The position numbers were made by a program, and so were the translations under genes. Positions 20,101 to 27,405 of a DNA stretch of 64,000 nucleotides are shown here, one piece after another (position 1 is the first letter of the stretch; every line of letters starts with the position of its first letter). The DNA lies in assembly GCF_002259755.1 (NCBI RefSeq), contig NZ_MWWY01000028.1, positions 1 to 64,000 on the forward strand, in the 5' to 3' direction. This stretch comes from Bifidobacterium hapali (GTDB lineage Bacteria; Actinomycetota; Actinomycetes; Actinomycetales; Bifidobacteriaceae). The notes below the pieces were generated by a model. That model searched no databases. It saw only the letters and a program-made list of their open reading frames with translations, and had not been told where the DNA came from.

Positions 20101-20425
20101 AGTGTTCGGCGGTGATTCCGGTGCGGCTGCTGGCGATGCGGAGAATGCGGCAGGCGGCGCTGGTGCTGGTACCAACAGCGGCCAATCTGGCTCAACAAAC
20201 CAGAATGGTTCCGGTACTACGAACGAGCAGGGGAATGGCTCTGGTAGTTCTAGCTCGAACGGCAATGCAGCAACATCGGCTGATCTTAAAGCTGCACTAC
20301 AGGATGCTGCACAAGCAATGAAAGATGCCGATACCGCCATGAAGAACGGCGACTGGAGTGCATACGGCGAAGCCCAGAAGCAGCTTCAGGAAGCCCTCGA
20401 TAAAGCTCTCGCACTTGAGCAGTAG
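17192..20425 (+). CDS. UPF0182 family large membrane protein
   Basis: A 1077-residue protein of the UPF0182 (COG1615) family, widespread in actinobacteria and of unknown function. The first 70 residues are polar and proline-rich. About seven membrane helices occupy residues 75-390. A long extracytoplasmic region follows, with family-typical patterns such as YIQRNIKATQQAYGL, PRIYFSPNASEYSIVG and YPEDLFKVQ-like YPENLFKVQRELL. The last 130 residues change to a Gly/Ser/Asn-rich linker and then an Ala/Lys/Asp helix, probably a coiled coil (ALQDAAQAMKDADTAMKNGDW). A strong terminator follows 27 bases after the stop. Confidence 0.9.
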   Translation: MSFFDAFGPLFDGDPHNRNRQSNGNDDGEPIIINVQADGDDSATPHVDTSARPPRRPSEPRITQRPSGPQSNRGSKILIGVALALVVIVGLFFGLAQFITDLMWYGQLGFQSVVWTQLGTKVGLWIAYALLMALTGFISAVLAIRARPDSADGSTIRINGDVIEIGKGVASKTARRVAVVISLIVGAVFGSQFNANWADVLLMFNAQSFGTTDPQFGLDNGFYVFILPGLELVVSAISMLLFIGIVFSLVSHVLMGGIRFTMPVHGRGILAVTKRARRQIGIWLILNMFAWSARQIVGVFTHLTEQGSRITGATYTTVNATIPVTFIMAAITAILGVFLGIWLMRSHALEGPANPAVRAVAALKAWRTPVVAIAATLVVSLVLTVAWPMLLQRFKVNPNAQEMESTYIQRNIKATQQAYGLDNVKVEQYKATTKGESGALSGEADTTAQIRLLDPQIVSPTFKQLQQSKQYYTFADTLAVDKYEIDGESQDTVIAARELDLDGLDNRNWVNDHTVYTHGYGIVAAYGNKVTADGQPKFFESGIPTQGKLTDNEKYEPRIYFSPNASEYSIVGAPQGTKSWEFDYPTGSEGATTTFEGNGGPSVGNIFSRLLYAIRFGSDQILFSDRVTSASQILYDRSPKERVAKVAPYLTLDGRVYPAVVDGRVKWIVDGYTTSDAYPYSQMTDLGQATADSTTETSNTVQGLGSQQANYIRNSVKATVDAYDGSVDLYVWDENDPVIKAWQQIFPGQYHPVSEISGDLMSHLRYPENLFKVQRELLAKYHVSSANQFFSGEDFWQTPVDPTESEAAQSRDILQPPYYLTLQTGGTKEPIFSLTSSYIPAGTSTREILTGFLSVDSDAGSTKGEIGSNYGTIRLQELPKDSNVPGPGQAQNNFNADADVSKELNLLQSGSTNVVRGNLLTLPLGGGLVYVQPVYVKSSGSTSFPLLKKVLVAFGDQVGFADTLDEALDQVFGGDSGAAAGDAENAAGGAGAGTNSGQSGSTNQNGSGTTNEQGNGSGSSSSNGNAATSADLKAALQDAAQAMKDADTAMKNGDWSAYGEAQKQLQEALDKALALEQ

Positions 20426-20452
20426 GGGCGGCAGACAGTTGATTTCCTGATG

Positions 20453-20486
20453 GGGGAGCGATCGTTCTAGCAAACGATCGCTCCCC
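20453..20486 (+). terminator. Terminator of the UPF0182 gene
   Basis: GGGGAGCGATCGTT and AACGATCGCTCCCC form a perfect 14-base-pair stem with a six-base loop; a weak T-rich stretch (TTACGTCTTT) follows. It also marks the left edge of the AT-rich island. Confidence 0.75.
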
Positions 20487-20616
20487 TTACGTCTTTAGAT
20501 ATAAAATTTTCGAATGTTGAAAAATTCTTATTATGTCAATGCGACAAAAGAGTAGAAATAATCAAGCCATTTTAGATTTATAGTACAAGATGTGCGTGTT
20601 GATAAAAATTCTCATA

Positions 20617-20622
20617 TATAAT
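20617..20622 (+). promoter_or_regulatory. Consensus -10 hexamer of the AT-rich island
   Basis: A perfect TATAAT. No good -35 lies at the usual spacing. A transcript would start near 20629, just ahead of the ATG codons at 20638, 20641 and 20657, and after the earlier in-frame ATG at 20590, which therefore cannot be the start. Confidence 0.5.
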
Positions 20623-20637
20623 GAAACTACATCGAAG

Positions 20638-21640
20638 ATGATGGAAGAAGGAAATTATGAGAAAAAAATATATTACTTAGTTTCGTACATTATTAGTTTT
20701 GTAATGTTGACTAGTTATTTACCGGTCGCGTTTGCAGATGATGCTTTTCGATATGATGAAAACTATGTTTCAAGTCAATTGATGGATTATGTTATGCTAT
20801 CTAAGGAGGCTGAGCTAATTTCACGATTCGATGATTCACACTCATCGAATATAAGCGATTATCGAAAAAGTATAGCGTATAAAATTAAAAACAATTTAAC
20901 AGATGCTGGATACGCTGCATTTGTTGTGGACAGTAGTACATATTCAGATGTTCAGATAGAATTAGGCGCTGATCTGCAATCTATGAATCTTGATCTTCAA
21001 TATTCTTATTTGATTGTCGGAGCTTCCCCAAATAATGCAATAGTTCGTAGGGGGTGTTATCACCACCTATAAGCATACATATGCTGGGAAGACGTACGAT
21101 CTGCGAACTCTTCAAGTCACATCCGCAGATGATCCTGCATACGGAAAATCTACATATAAAGATTTGTTAGATTCTACCATTCGTAAAACAATTATAGGAT
21201 GTATCAATGAAGCTGTCATCGCATATATCAGTGCAATAAGTAAAAAATTGGGTACAGTTGCATCGATTACTGGGCTTGATGTATCGCAAATTGTAACTTC
21301 GAGCAGAGAAACGTTGCTTTTTCATGCTGCCACGAATTGGACTCGCGAGTTTACTCAGGTGAAAGGTCAGTATGGATGGACTAGCGGTTCTTCTGTTGAA
21401 TATGCAAGATTGCTGTCATATATGTCTGGAGATTATTATGATAAAAGAACTAATAGTTATCGAAGAGTTCCTGAGGATCAGAAGTCTGTAATACATTACT
21501 CTTCTTATTATAATAATTATACTTGGAGGAAGGATCGTGCGGTTATTGGATATTTGCAGTCAGCTATTCAATGGAACGTTACTGGAGATATTAAATATCG
21601 CTGCAGGGATAAAGTTATAACGCATAAAGAAAACTTTTAG
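20638..21640 (+). pseudogene. Secreted protein of unknown function, frameshifted
   Basis: I do not recognise this protein. It has a clear signal peptide (hydrophobic run ending LPVAFA, then DDAF) and about 300 further residues with no known motif. The frame breaks at a run of five G (21050-21054): the reading frame stops at 21072, while the frame that opens with GGT at 21053 continues without a stop to 21640 (RRG-VITTYKHTYAGKTY across the joint if one G is removed). A second anomaly is at the start: the ATG at 20657, preceded by GAAGAAGG, begins a typical MRKK signal peptide only if the following run of seven A had eight; as written, translation must use ATG 20638 or 20641. Base composition and codon use are far more AT-rich than in the neighbours (13 G or C in the 60 bases from 20641). 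Either this is a decaying or phase-variable gene, or these are sequencing errors; all other genes here are intact. Confidence 0.6.
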
Positions 21641-21652
21641 TTATAGATAGTC

Positions 21653-21690
21653 ATGTGGCCTTGATTCACATTGTTGTGTAAAGGCCACAT
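21653..21690 (+). terminator. Terminator-like hairpin after the frameshifted secreted gene
   Basis: ATGTGGCCTT pairs with AAGGCCACAT, with an inner CACA/TGTG stem. The following TAATTT is a poor T-tract, so termination is plausible rather than certain. Confidence 0.55.
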
Positions 21691-21711
21691 TAATTTGCAT
21701 TAGGAAATTAT

Positions 21712-22200
21712 ATGAATGGCGGGTATATGCATTTTGATTTTCGTGGGAAATATTTTTCTCGATTTACGATTGGTATAATATTTTTTATATTTATTGTAAT
21801 CTTTTTTCCTGTTCCATCTCATATTGAAATCGAGGGAGGAGCCTGTGCTTTTGTTAATGGTAAAGCGGTTGATGAAAAAATCCATCTTTATTATGATGCT
21901 TGGGTTGGATCAAGTTTTCTTGGGAAAGATATTATGTCGGCCCATATCTCCTTATTATCTGACAATAGAGGAGAAATTCTATCTAATAAGAAAATAGAAG
22001 GTGTTGCAACTTATTTATCTAAAGATAATGAAGGCCAACCCATCAGACGCTTTAATAGCACATATTATAATGAAAAAATTAATGGTTATGTGCCAATTGG
22101 TGGATATCTAACTAAAGATAATGGATCAATTATATTGTCTTTCAATGAGGTTACTTATACCGCTCCGATAGATAATGTCTGTGATACTCAACTTTATTAA
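21712..22200 (+). CDS. Membrane-anchored protein of unknown function
   Basis: A 162-residue protein I cannot assign. One hydrophobic segment (about residues 18-36, FTIGIIFFIFIVIFFPVP) follows a basic N-terminus, so it is a single-pass anchor or an uncleaved signal with the remaining 125 residues outside. The external part alternates polar and hydrophobic residues like a beta-sandwich and has two cysteines (in GGACAF and DNVCDT). It has the same AT-rich composition and the same AGGAAATT-type ribosome binding site as the secreted gene upstream, so the two probably arrived together and may act together. A second ATG five codons in is possible. Confidence 0.7.
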   Translation: MNGGYMHFDFRGKYFSRFTIGIIFFIFIVIFFPVPSHIEIEGGACAFVNGKAVDEKIHLYYDAWVGSSFLGKDIMSAHISLLSDNRGEILSNKKIEGVATYLSKDNEGQPIRRFNSTYYNEKINGYVPIGGYLTKDNGSIILSFNEVTYTAPIDNVCDTQLY

Positions 22201-22284
22201 GTACTTTTATTATAAATAGCTAAATCGTTGGGATTTTTACGGTGAGAATATACGAATCACATGTTCCCTATAGATTTGAGTGAA

Positions 22285-23079
22285 TCACTCGTCAGGATTC
22301 TCATCATTTTCTGGAGGTCCCAACAGTACACGTTCGCACACATTCACAATCGACATCAGCAATACCGTCAACAGCACAATCACAATAGTTGCTGAAAAAA
22401 TCAGCGGCGTACGAAACGAGTTATACGCAGCCTGTAACCAAATACCAAGACCCTTGCGCGCGCCTAAATACTCCGCAGTCGTAGCCGTGGCAAAAATATA
22501 CGCGGCACTAATGCGCACGCCGCCGAAAATCTGGCGAGCTGCCACGCGCAGTTTGACATGCCACAGTGTCCATACCGGAGTCGCACCACATGTAAGCGCC
22601 ACGTCAGAATAAAACTGTGGTACCGCTTTCAGACCACGAATCGTTTGCACGGCAATCGGGAATAATCCCCAGAAGGCAGTGATCACGATCTTGCCGGAGA
22701 TCTCAAATCCAAACCAAATCAAAAACAACGGGGCGATAGTAATCAGCGGCATCGTTTGCGCCGCATACAGTAACGGATACAACGCAGCATTTAACGTACG
22801 AAAACAGTAAAACGCAATACCAATCAGTACACCGCACAGTACAGCGAACGCAAATCCAACAAATCCTTCAATGATGGTGACTTGGGTTGCCGGCCATAAT
22901 GTTGGCCACGCATCAATCGTAGCTTGCACAATCTGCGTGGGAGAGGAGAACATACTCGTCGGCACATGGGATAATCTCACCCACGCCTCCCACACCACTA
23001 ACAGTATGATCACTGCTGTAGCAGTAGCAATACGATCCAAGAGTTGTTGTCTGCGTTCCAAACGACGCGAATTATCCAT
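22285..23079 (-). CDS. ABC transporter permease (SsuC/ThiX-type)
   Basis: A 264-residue inner-membrane permease of the BPD type-1 family with about six helices. The cytoplasmic EAA-like loop that contacts the ATPase is visible in GATPVWTLWHVKLRVAARQIFGGVRIS. Its relatives carry small organic molecules such as nitrate, sulfonates or thiamine precursors, in partnership with THI5/NMT1-type binding proteins. One such binding protein lies divergently across a 415-base gap, so the two are likely partners. No ATP-binding subunit gene is adjacent in this window; its gene must lie elsewhere. I chose the ATG at 23079 because AAGGGGAAGG precedes it; a longer start at 23106 lacks this. Confidence 0.85.
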   Translation of the reverse strand: MDNSRRLERRQQLLDRIATATAVIILLVVWEAWVRLSHVPTSMFSSPTQIVQATIDAWPTLWPATQVTIIEGFVGFAFAVLCGVLIGIAFYCFRTLNAALYPLLYAAQTMPLITIAPLFLIWFGFEISGKIVITAFWGLFPIAVQTIRGLKAVPQFYSDVALTCGATPVWTLWHVKLRVAARQIFGGVRISAAYIFATATTAEYLGARKGLGIWLQAAYNSFRTPLIFSATIVIVLLTVLLMSIVNVCERVLLGPPENDENPDE

Positions 23080-23296
23080 GTCACCTTCCCCTTTCTTGGG
23101 GTGCATACAATAAGTGGACGACGGCGGTCACGGTAAGGTGAGGAGCCCGCTGCCGATTCATCCAAGGAAAACCCATGACCATTATGACGATTCAACGGAC
23201 TTTCACGAACGCTCATGCTCAATAGTGAACTAATCGTGAACGTGTGCTGCTTCAGCTGGTATATGCATTGTTTGTCCGATTGTTCACATGCACAGA

Positions 23297-23302
23297 TAGA
23301 AT
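23297..23302 (+). promoter_or_regulatory. -10 hexamer of the THI5/NMT1-type gene
   Basis: TAGAAT with TTGTCC 19 bases upstream is the best promoter before the binding-protein gene. It predicts a 5' untranslated region of roughly 185 bases, unusually long for this genome. The region upstream holds several GTGAAC or GTTCAC copies (around 23225, 23236 and 23282) that could bind a regulator shared with the divergent permease. Confidence 0.4.
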
Positions 23303-23308
23303 AAAAGC

Positions 23309-23480
23309 GCTTCAGCGCCAATGTGTGGCAAACCAGTCGATACAATTCGCTTGTAATCGTTACCCGAACATCGACTGGGGGCATTGGGCAAGCGGAATCA
23401 GGCCCTCAGTCGCTCTCTGCCGAACTCCGCTTGAAAGCATCCCAGAGAACGACGCGTAGCAATACGTTGAGAAGAACTGA
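23309..23480 (+). promoter_or_regulatory. Structured 5' leader, candidate riboswitch
   Basis: The leader before the THI5/NMT1-type gene holds several strong potential helices. CCAGTCGA (23333-23340) pairs perfectly with TCGACTGG (23371-23378) and encloses a small hairpin, TACAA-TTCGC-TTGTA. Next, AAGCGGA (23390-23396) pairs with TCCGCTT (23426-23432). I looked for the TPP consensus (CTGAGA, GATxTGG and so on), FMN, cobalamin and SAM signatures and found none. A transporter plus nucleoside hydrolase downstream suggests sensing of a nucleobase, pyrimidine or vitamin precursor. The class is unassigned and the helices were found by eye. With the promoter and GTGAAC boxes this accounts for the gap 23080-23494. 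Confidence 0.4.
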
Positions 23481-23494
23481 TTTAGGGAATCATT

Positions 23495-24589
23495 ATGACC
23501 ATTGCGTCAACAATACGCACAACACTGACCCGTGCTGCCGCAGCTATTCTAGCTTTCGCTATGGCATTTGCCATCGCCGGCTGCGGAGCCACTGCAAACA
23601 ATACGGACAATACTGCGAGCGGCGACAAACTCACAAAAGTTACCTTCATGCTCGCGTGGATTCCAGACACCAACCACATCGGCGTATATGTCGCAAAAAA
23701 CAAAGGCTACTTCAAGGAAGCTGGACTTGACGTCGACATCATCGCTGTAGCAAAAACCGGCGCTGAACTCGCCGTCAACAACGGACTTGCCGACTTCGCA
23801 CTGTCGAACATGTACAACGCCGCAAGCTACACCGATCTCAAAGGCGCACATATCAAGCAAGTATTGCAAGTCCAACAAAAGCCAAGCGCAATCTGGTGCG
23901 CGCTCGCCAGCAACACAGCAATCAAGTCCCCAAAGGATTTTGACGGCAAGACCTTCGCCACATTCGGCGGCAACGAATCTGACATCGTCATCAAGCGTAT
24001 GGTCCAGTACGACGGTGGTAAAGGCGAGTTTGACAAAGTAACCGTCGGCACGTCCACGTTCAAGACGCTCGAATCCGGTCGCGCGGACTTCGGCGGCTTC
24101 TACGCCACATGGGAAGGCGTGCAAGCCGACATGTACGGCCCGAAGCTCAACTGCTTCACCGAACCTGATTACGGCGTACCCGGCAACGGTGACGCGATCG
24201 GTATTATCACCAGCGACAAGATGATTAAGGAAAACCCGGAGGTCGTGCGCAAATTCGTGCAAGCATCTCAGAAGGGTTACGAATACGCATACGAGAACCC
24301 AGATGACGCGGCTTCTATCCTCGTCAAGGAAGCTCCCGACGCCAATCTTGAAGAAGCATTCGTCAAGAAGAGCATGCACATGATCGTTGACGGACAGTAC
24401 TGGGGCGATCCAGCCAAGATCAAGGACGGTTCCTTCGTGCTCGGCACCAACGATTTTGTGGAGACGCAGAAGCGTTTCGACTTCCTCGGTGAAGGCCACG
24501 CGTACACCGACGCTAACGGCAACCCGGTTGATACGGTGCCTCAATCCAAGGACGGTGCCACTAACGAGTTCCTGAAGGGAGCTAAATAA
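23495..24589 (+). CDS. ABC transporter substrate-binding lipoprotein, THI5/NMT1 family
   Basis: A 364-residue lipoprotein (signal peptide ending in the lipobox IAGC) with the NMT1/THI5-like fold. The family motif LAWIPDTNHIGVYVAKNKGYF at residues about 50-70 resembles the W-P-NTNH-G-YVA signature of ThiY (formylaminopyrimidine or HMP) and RibY-type (riboflavin) binding proteins. It should deliver its ligand to the divergently encoded permease. The ligand is not certain; the nucleoside hydrolase three bases downstream favours a pyrimidine, purine or thiamine-precursor. AGGGA precedes the ATG. Confidence 0.88.
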   Translation: MTIASTIRTTLTRAAAAILAFAMAFAIAGCGATANNTDNTASGDKLTKVTFMLAWIPDTNHIGVYVAKNKGYFKEAGLDVDIIAVAKTGAELAVNNGLADFALSNMYNAASYTDLKGAHIKQVLQVQQKPSAIWCALASNTAIKSPKDFDGKTFATFGGNESDIVIKRMVQYDGGKGEFDKVTVGTSTFKTLESGRADFGGFYATWEGVQADMYGPKLNCFTEPDYGVPGNGDAIGIITSDKMIKENPEVVRKFVQASQKGYEYAYENPDDAASILVKEAPDANLEEAFVKKSMHMIVDGQYWGDPAKIKDGSFVLGTNDFVETQKRFDFLGEGHAYTDANGNPVDTVPQSKDGATNEFLKGAK

Positions 24590-24592
24590 CCT

Positions 24593-25756
24593 ATGACACG
24601 AATCGTGCTCGACGCCGATACCGGTATTGACGACACCCTAGCCTTATGCTATTTACTCGCTTCACCTGAGGCTGAGCTATTGGGGATTGTCGGTACGTAT
24701 GGCAATGTAACTGCACGTGAGTCTGTACGTAACAATCGTGCGGTGCTACGCCTCTTCGGCCACGAGCACGTTCCGGTCATGCTCGGATGCGAAGCACCAT
24801 CATGGGCTGATGCATTTCAAGTCGATGAAGGTTGCGCTCGCTTCCACGGTTCTAACGGACTCGGCAACGTAAATCCAGCGAAATATAATCGTGCGAATGC
24901 ATCAAAGACACTGGATACAACGGCGTCGAGTCTGTTGGACGACGGTACAATAGCGGCAACATCTTCCGTCAGCGATACAGCACATGCTGAACAGTCAGTA
25001 TTTCGTCGCCAGTTAACTGTGTCGATTGGCGGGGAACGCGCGTCGGTGGAATCGACGCCAACATTGGCATCTGAAGCTGCGATGGTTGACACAAGTCGAC
25101 ACGGTGAAGGCGTGCAGTTCATCATCGATATTGTGCGTCAATACGGTTGTGACGTTACTATCCTCGCTACCGGTCCACTCACTGACGTAGACGCAGCAAT
25201 CTCACTGGCACCAGATATCGTGCCAAACTTGCGTGTAGTGATTATGGGCGGTTCCCTCACGCAAGAAGGTAACTGTTATGATCTGATCTGCGAGACCAAT
25301 ATATTCCAAGATCCAGAAGCCGCCAATCATGTATTCCGCTCCGGTACTGACGTAACGATGATCGGTCTTGATGTGACTCACCAATGTCTGCTTACACGTG
25401 CTGACGTACAGTCATGGCGTGATACAGCCACTGCTCGCGGTGCATTCCTCGCTGATATGACCGGTTTCTACATCAATGCAAACGAAGCCAGCGATCCAAT
25501 TTTCCTTGCAGGAAGTCCGTTACATGATCCGTTGGCTGCGGCCGTTGCACTCGATGCATCTCTCGTCAACTGTTTCGATATCAATATGATGACAGAAACA
25601 GCCACCGGTAACGGTCACGGATTCCGTGGACGTACTATTGGAGACCCTACGAAACTACGTGACCCGCACAAAACCACGCACGTTGCTTTACACGTAGACG
25701 CGCAACGTTTCACAACACAGTTGCGCGAACGAATCTGCGCACTGTGTACGGACTAA
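24593..25756 (+). CDS. Nucleoside hydrolase family protein
   Basis: Hydrolyses the N-glycosidic bond of ribonucleosides, releasing base and ribose. The calcium-binding DxDxGxDD motif is at the N-terminus (VLDADTGIDDTLAL), the central strand motif is LATGPLTDVDAAI, and VIMGGS and HDPLAAA are also present. At 387 residues it is longer than the usual 310 or so; the excess is a low-similarity Ser/Thr/Ala-rich insertion at about residues 100-165, between NGLGN and EGVQFII. The start lies three bases after the stop of the binding-protein gene, so the two are co-transcribed, linking nucleoside salvage to the transported ligand. Confidence 0.86.
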   Translation: MTRIVLDADTGIDDTLALCYLLASPEAELLGIVGTYGNVTARESVRNNRAVLRLFGHEHVPVMLGCEAPSWADAFQVDEGCARFHGSNGLGNVNPAKYNRANASKTLDTTASSLLDDGTIAATSSVSDTAHAEQSVFRRQLTVSIGGERASVESTPTLASEAAMVDTSRHGEGVQFIIDIVRQYGCDVTILATGPLTDVDAAISLAPDIVPNLRVVIMGGSLTQEGNCYDLICETNIFQDPEAANHVFRSGTDVTMIGLDVTHQCLLTRADVQSWRDTATARGAFLADMTGFYINANEASDPIFLAGSPLHDPLAAAVALDASLVNCFDINMMTETATGNGHGFRGRTIGDPTKLRDPHKTTHVALHVDAQRFTTQLRERICALCTD

Positions 25757-25821
25757 TACGCTGATTCGTGTGACCGAATGTTGTTGCAAGTCGTGCCTGT
25801 ATGCCGTGCTAACGTCGAGTC

Positions 25822-26358
25822 ATGCTCGAATACACGATCCGACCTATTGATGAATCTCGCGAATCTGACCTGCAAGCTGTTAGAGACATATATAACGAGG
25901 CTGTAATTCGCGGTGGCGCATCTGCTGATCTCGTACCAGTCTCACTGGACGCACGCCGCGCATGGGTTGACTCGCATCAGCCACGTGGCAAATATCCAGT
26001 CGTCGTTATCGACGTCACTGATCCTATAACTGGCGTGTCAACGGTCGCCGGATTCGGTTCCCTCTCAAAGTTCCATCAACGTGCCGGATACGACGGTATT
26101 ACAGAACTCAGCTACTACATTGCAAGCGCCTACCACGGTCAAAAACTCGGCACAGCACTCGTACAATGGCTACTCGACGCTGCTACAGCGCGCAACTTCA
26201 CTCACGCTACCGCTATTATCTACGCTGATAATGCCGGTTCAATCGCGCTCATGCACAAGTTCGGATTCACTCGCTTCGGCTTGTTACCCGCCGCTGTCAC
26301 CACCGCCGGCGACCCCACCCCGAAAGACATGAGCTACTGGGTTAAACCATTGCAATAA
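25822..26358 (+). CDS. GNAT family N-acetyltransferase
   Basis: A 178-residue acetyltransferase resembling the phosphinothricin acetyltransferase group. The acetyl-CoA pyrophosphate-binding segment is YHGQKLGTALVQWLL, preceded by ELSYYIA and followed by IIYADNAGSIALMHKFGF. The acceptor substrate is unknown. TAACGT lies six bases before the ATG with no ribosome binding site, so this is another likely leaderless gene. It ends eight bases from the convergent fic gene. Confidence 0.82.
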   Translation: MLEYTIRPIDESRESDLQAVRDIYNEAVIRGGASADLVPVSLDARRAWVDSHQPRGKYPVVVIDVTDPITGVSTVAGFGSLSKFHQRAGYDGITELSYYIASAYHGQKLGTALVQWLLDAATARNFTHATAIIYADNAGSIALMHKFGFTRFGLLPAAVTTAGDPTPKDMSYWVKPLQ

Positions 26359-26366
26359 GTGTGATA

Positions 26367-27026
26367 CTACTCAGAAAGATGCTGACTAAGTCCGAATATT
26401 GTAGCTTGTGCATTGGCCCCATCTTGGACAGTACGAGCAATGAGATCACGCAAATCATCAAGATCATTATCCATACTTTTCGCTGAAGCTCGCCGCATCC
26501 ACTGTCCGTTAACATGAGACCAATCCAGTGGATGACCAGCATCGGCTGCAATAAACGTCCAGAACAGTCTCTGCACTCGTCCATTGCCTTCCCGGAATGG
26601 GTGAATACGATTAACCTGCGCAAAGTGATAGGTGAGACGTGTAATAAATGTTGCTTCATCCATGCCAGCAAGTAATGATTCCGAGTGCAGCAGCCGACTC
26701 TCCTCTCCCATATCATGAACGATACGATTCCACGGCGTAAAAGAATGCGCCGTATCGTGTTCTTTGTATAAGTCAACTGTGCGGATTTTCCCTGCCCACT
26801 CATACACAGCACCAAAAAGACGTGCGTGAATCTCACAAAGTTGACGCAAATCACCGGTATTAGCTGGAGGATCAATACGAAGCATCGGCTCCGCATAAGC
26901 CGTGGCATTCGCTTCTAGCTGATCAAGTTCTTGCTGTGTATAAACTCCTGCTTTATTGCGCAGTACTGTTGTTCCGGGCATAAAGTAGGAGTGCCAACGA
27001 AGATAGTTAAGCTCAAGAGACGACAA
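26367..27026 (-). CDS. Fic family protein (probable AMPylating toxin)
   Basis: A 219-residue Fic domain protein. The active-site motif HPFREGNGRVQR matches the canonical HxFx(D/E)GNGRxxR, so transfer of AMP (or another nucleotide part) onto a target protein is likely. Upstream features of the domain, LRQLCEIHARLFG and YEWAGKIRTVDL, are also present. The 14-base overlap with the small gene upstream, which resembles a VbhA-type inhibitor, makes a toxin-antitoxin pair the best reading. Targets of such toxins include gyrase and topoisomerase IV; the target here is unknown. Confidence 0.88.
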   Translation of the reverse strand: MSSLELNYLRWHSYFMPGTTVLRNKAGVYTQQELDQLEANATAYAEPMLRIDPPANTGDLRQLCEIHARLFGAVYEWAGKIRTVDLYKEHDTAHSFTPWNRIVHDMGEESRLLHSESLLAGMDEATFITRLTYHFAQVNRIHPFREGNGRVQRLFWTFIAADAGHPLDWSHVNGQWMRRASAKSMDNDLDDLRDLIARTVQDGANAQATIFGLSQHLSE

Positions 27027-27216
27027 GTCGACGGATTCCTCTCTCGGTTAATTCCTGAGCATTGATATATCCATTGATAAAATCTTCAAGATCTGCATTG
27101 GTTAAAGAATCAGGAGACGGTAGACCCTCGATCTCTGCATTATGAATTGATGCAGCCACGACACGTTCACGAAAAGTCTTTCGCTGCGCAGAACTTAACT
27201 GAGAAAACGATGTCAT
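27013..27216 (-). CDS. VbhA-like antitoxin of the Fic protein
   Basis: A 67-residue helical protein directly upstream of fic. Fic inhibitors carry an alpha-inh helix with the motif (S/T)xxxE(G/N), whose glutamate blocks correct ATP binding. Here the equivalent is NAEIEG, with Asn in place of Ser or Thr at the first position. The C-terminal YINAQELTERGI is also typical of this antitoxin group as I know it. The gene precedes and overlaps fic, so the inhibitor would be made first. Assignment rests on position, size and this motif. Confidence 0.72.
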   Translation of the reverse strand: MTSFSQLSSAQRKTFRERVVAASIHNAEIEGLPSPDSLTNADLEDFINGYINAQELTERGIRRLVVS

Positions 27217-27405
27217 AATTGCTACCTGTCTATCTGCATGTTTTCATGAAGCTATCGACGAAAATAATACTTGAGCATATGGATAGCATATGTAATTATC
27301 AAAAGATGCACTGATGACGGCGGGCACGGGTATGATTCGTATGTTTCGTATATGTACGTCGTGAAGATACGACGCGAGGCGAGTGATAAGAGTAGGGATA
27401 CGAAG

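Noticed and set aside
20590..20637. Earlier in-frame ATG for the AT-rich secreted gene
   Set aside because: It lies upstream of a perfect TATAAT; a transcript from that promoter would not contain it.
23309..23480. TPP riboswitch before the THI5-like gene
   Set aside because: The conserved CTGAGA and the downstream P4-P5 core could not be found on either strand.
23549..24544. A 331-codon open frame opposite the THI5/NMT1-type gene
   Set aside because: The sense strand encodes a clear lipoprotein family; the antisense product has no recognisable domain and no start signals.
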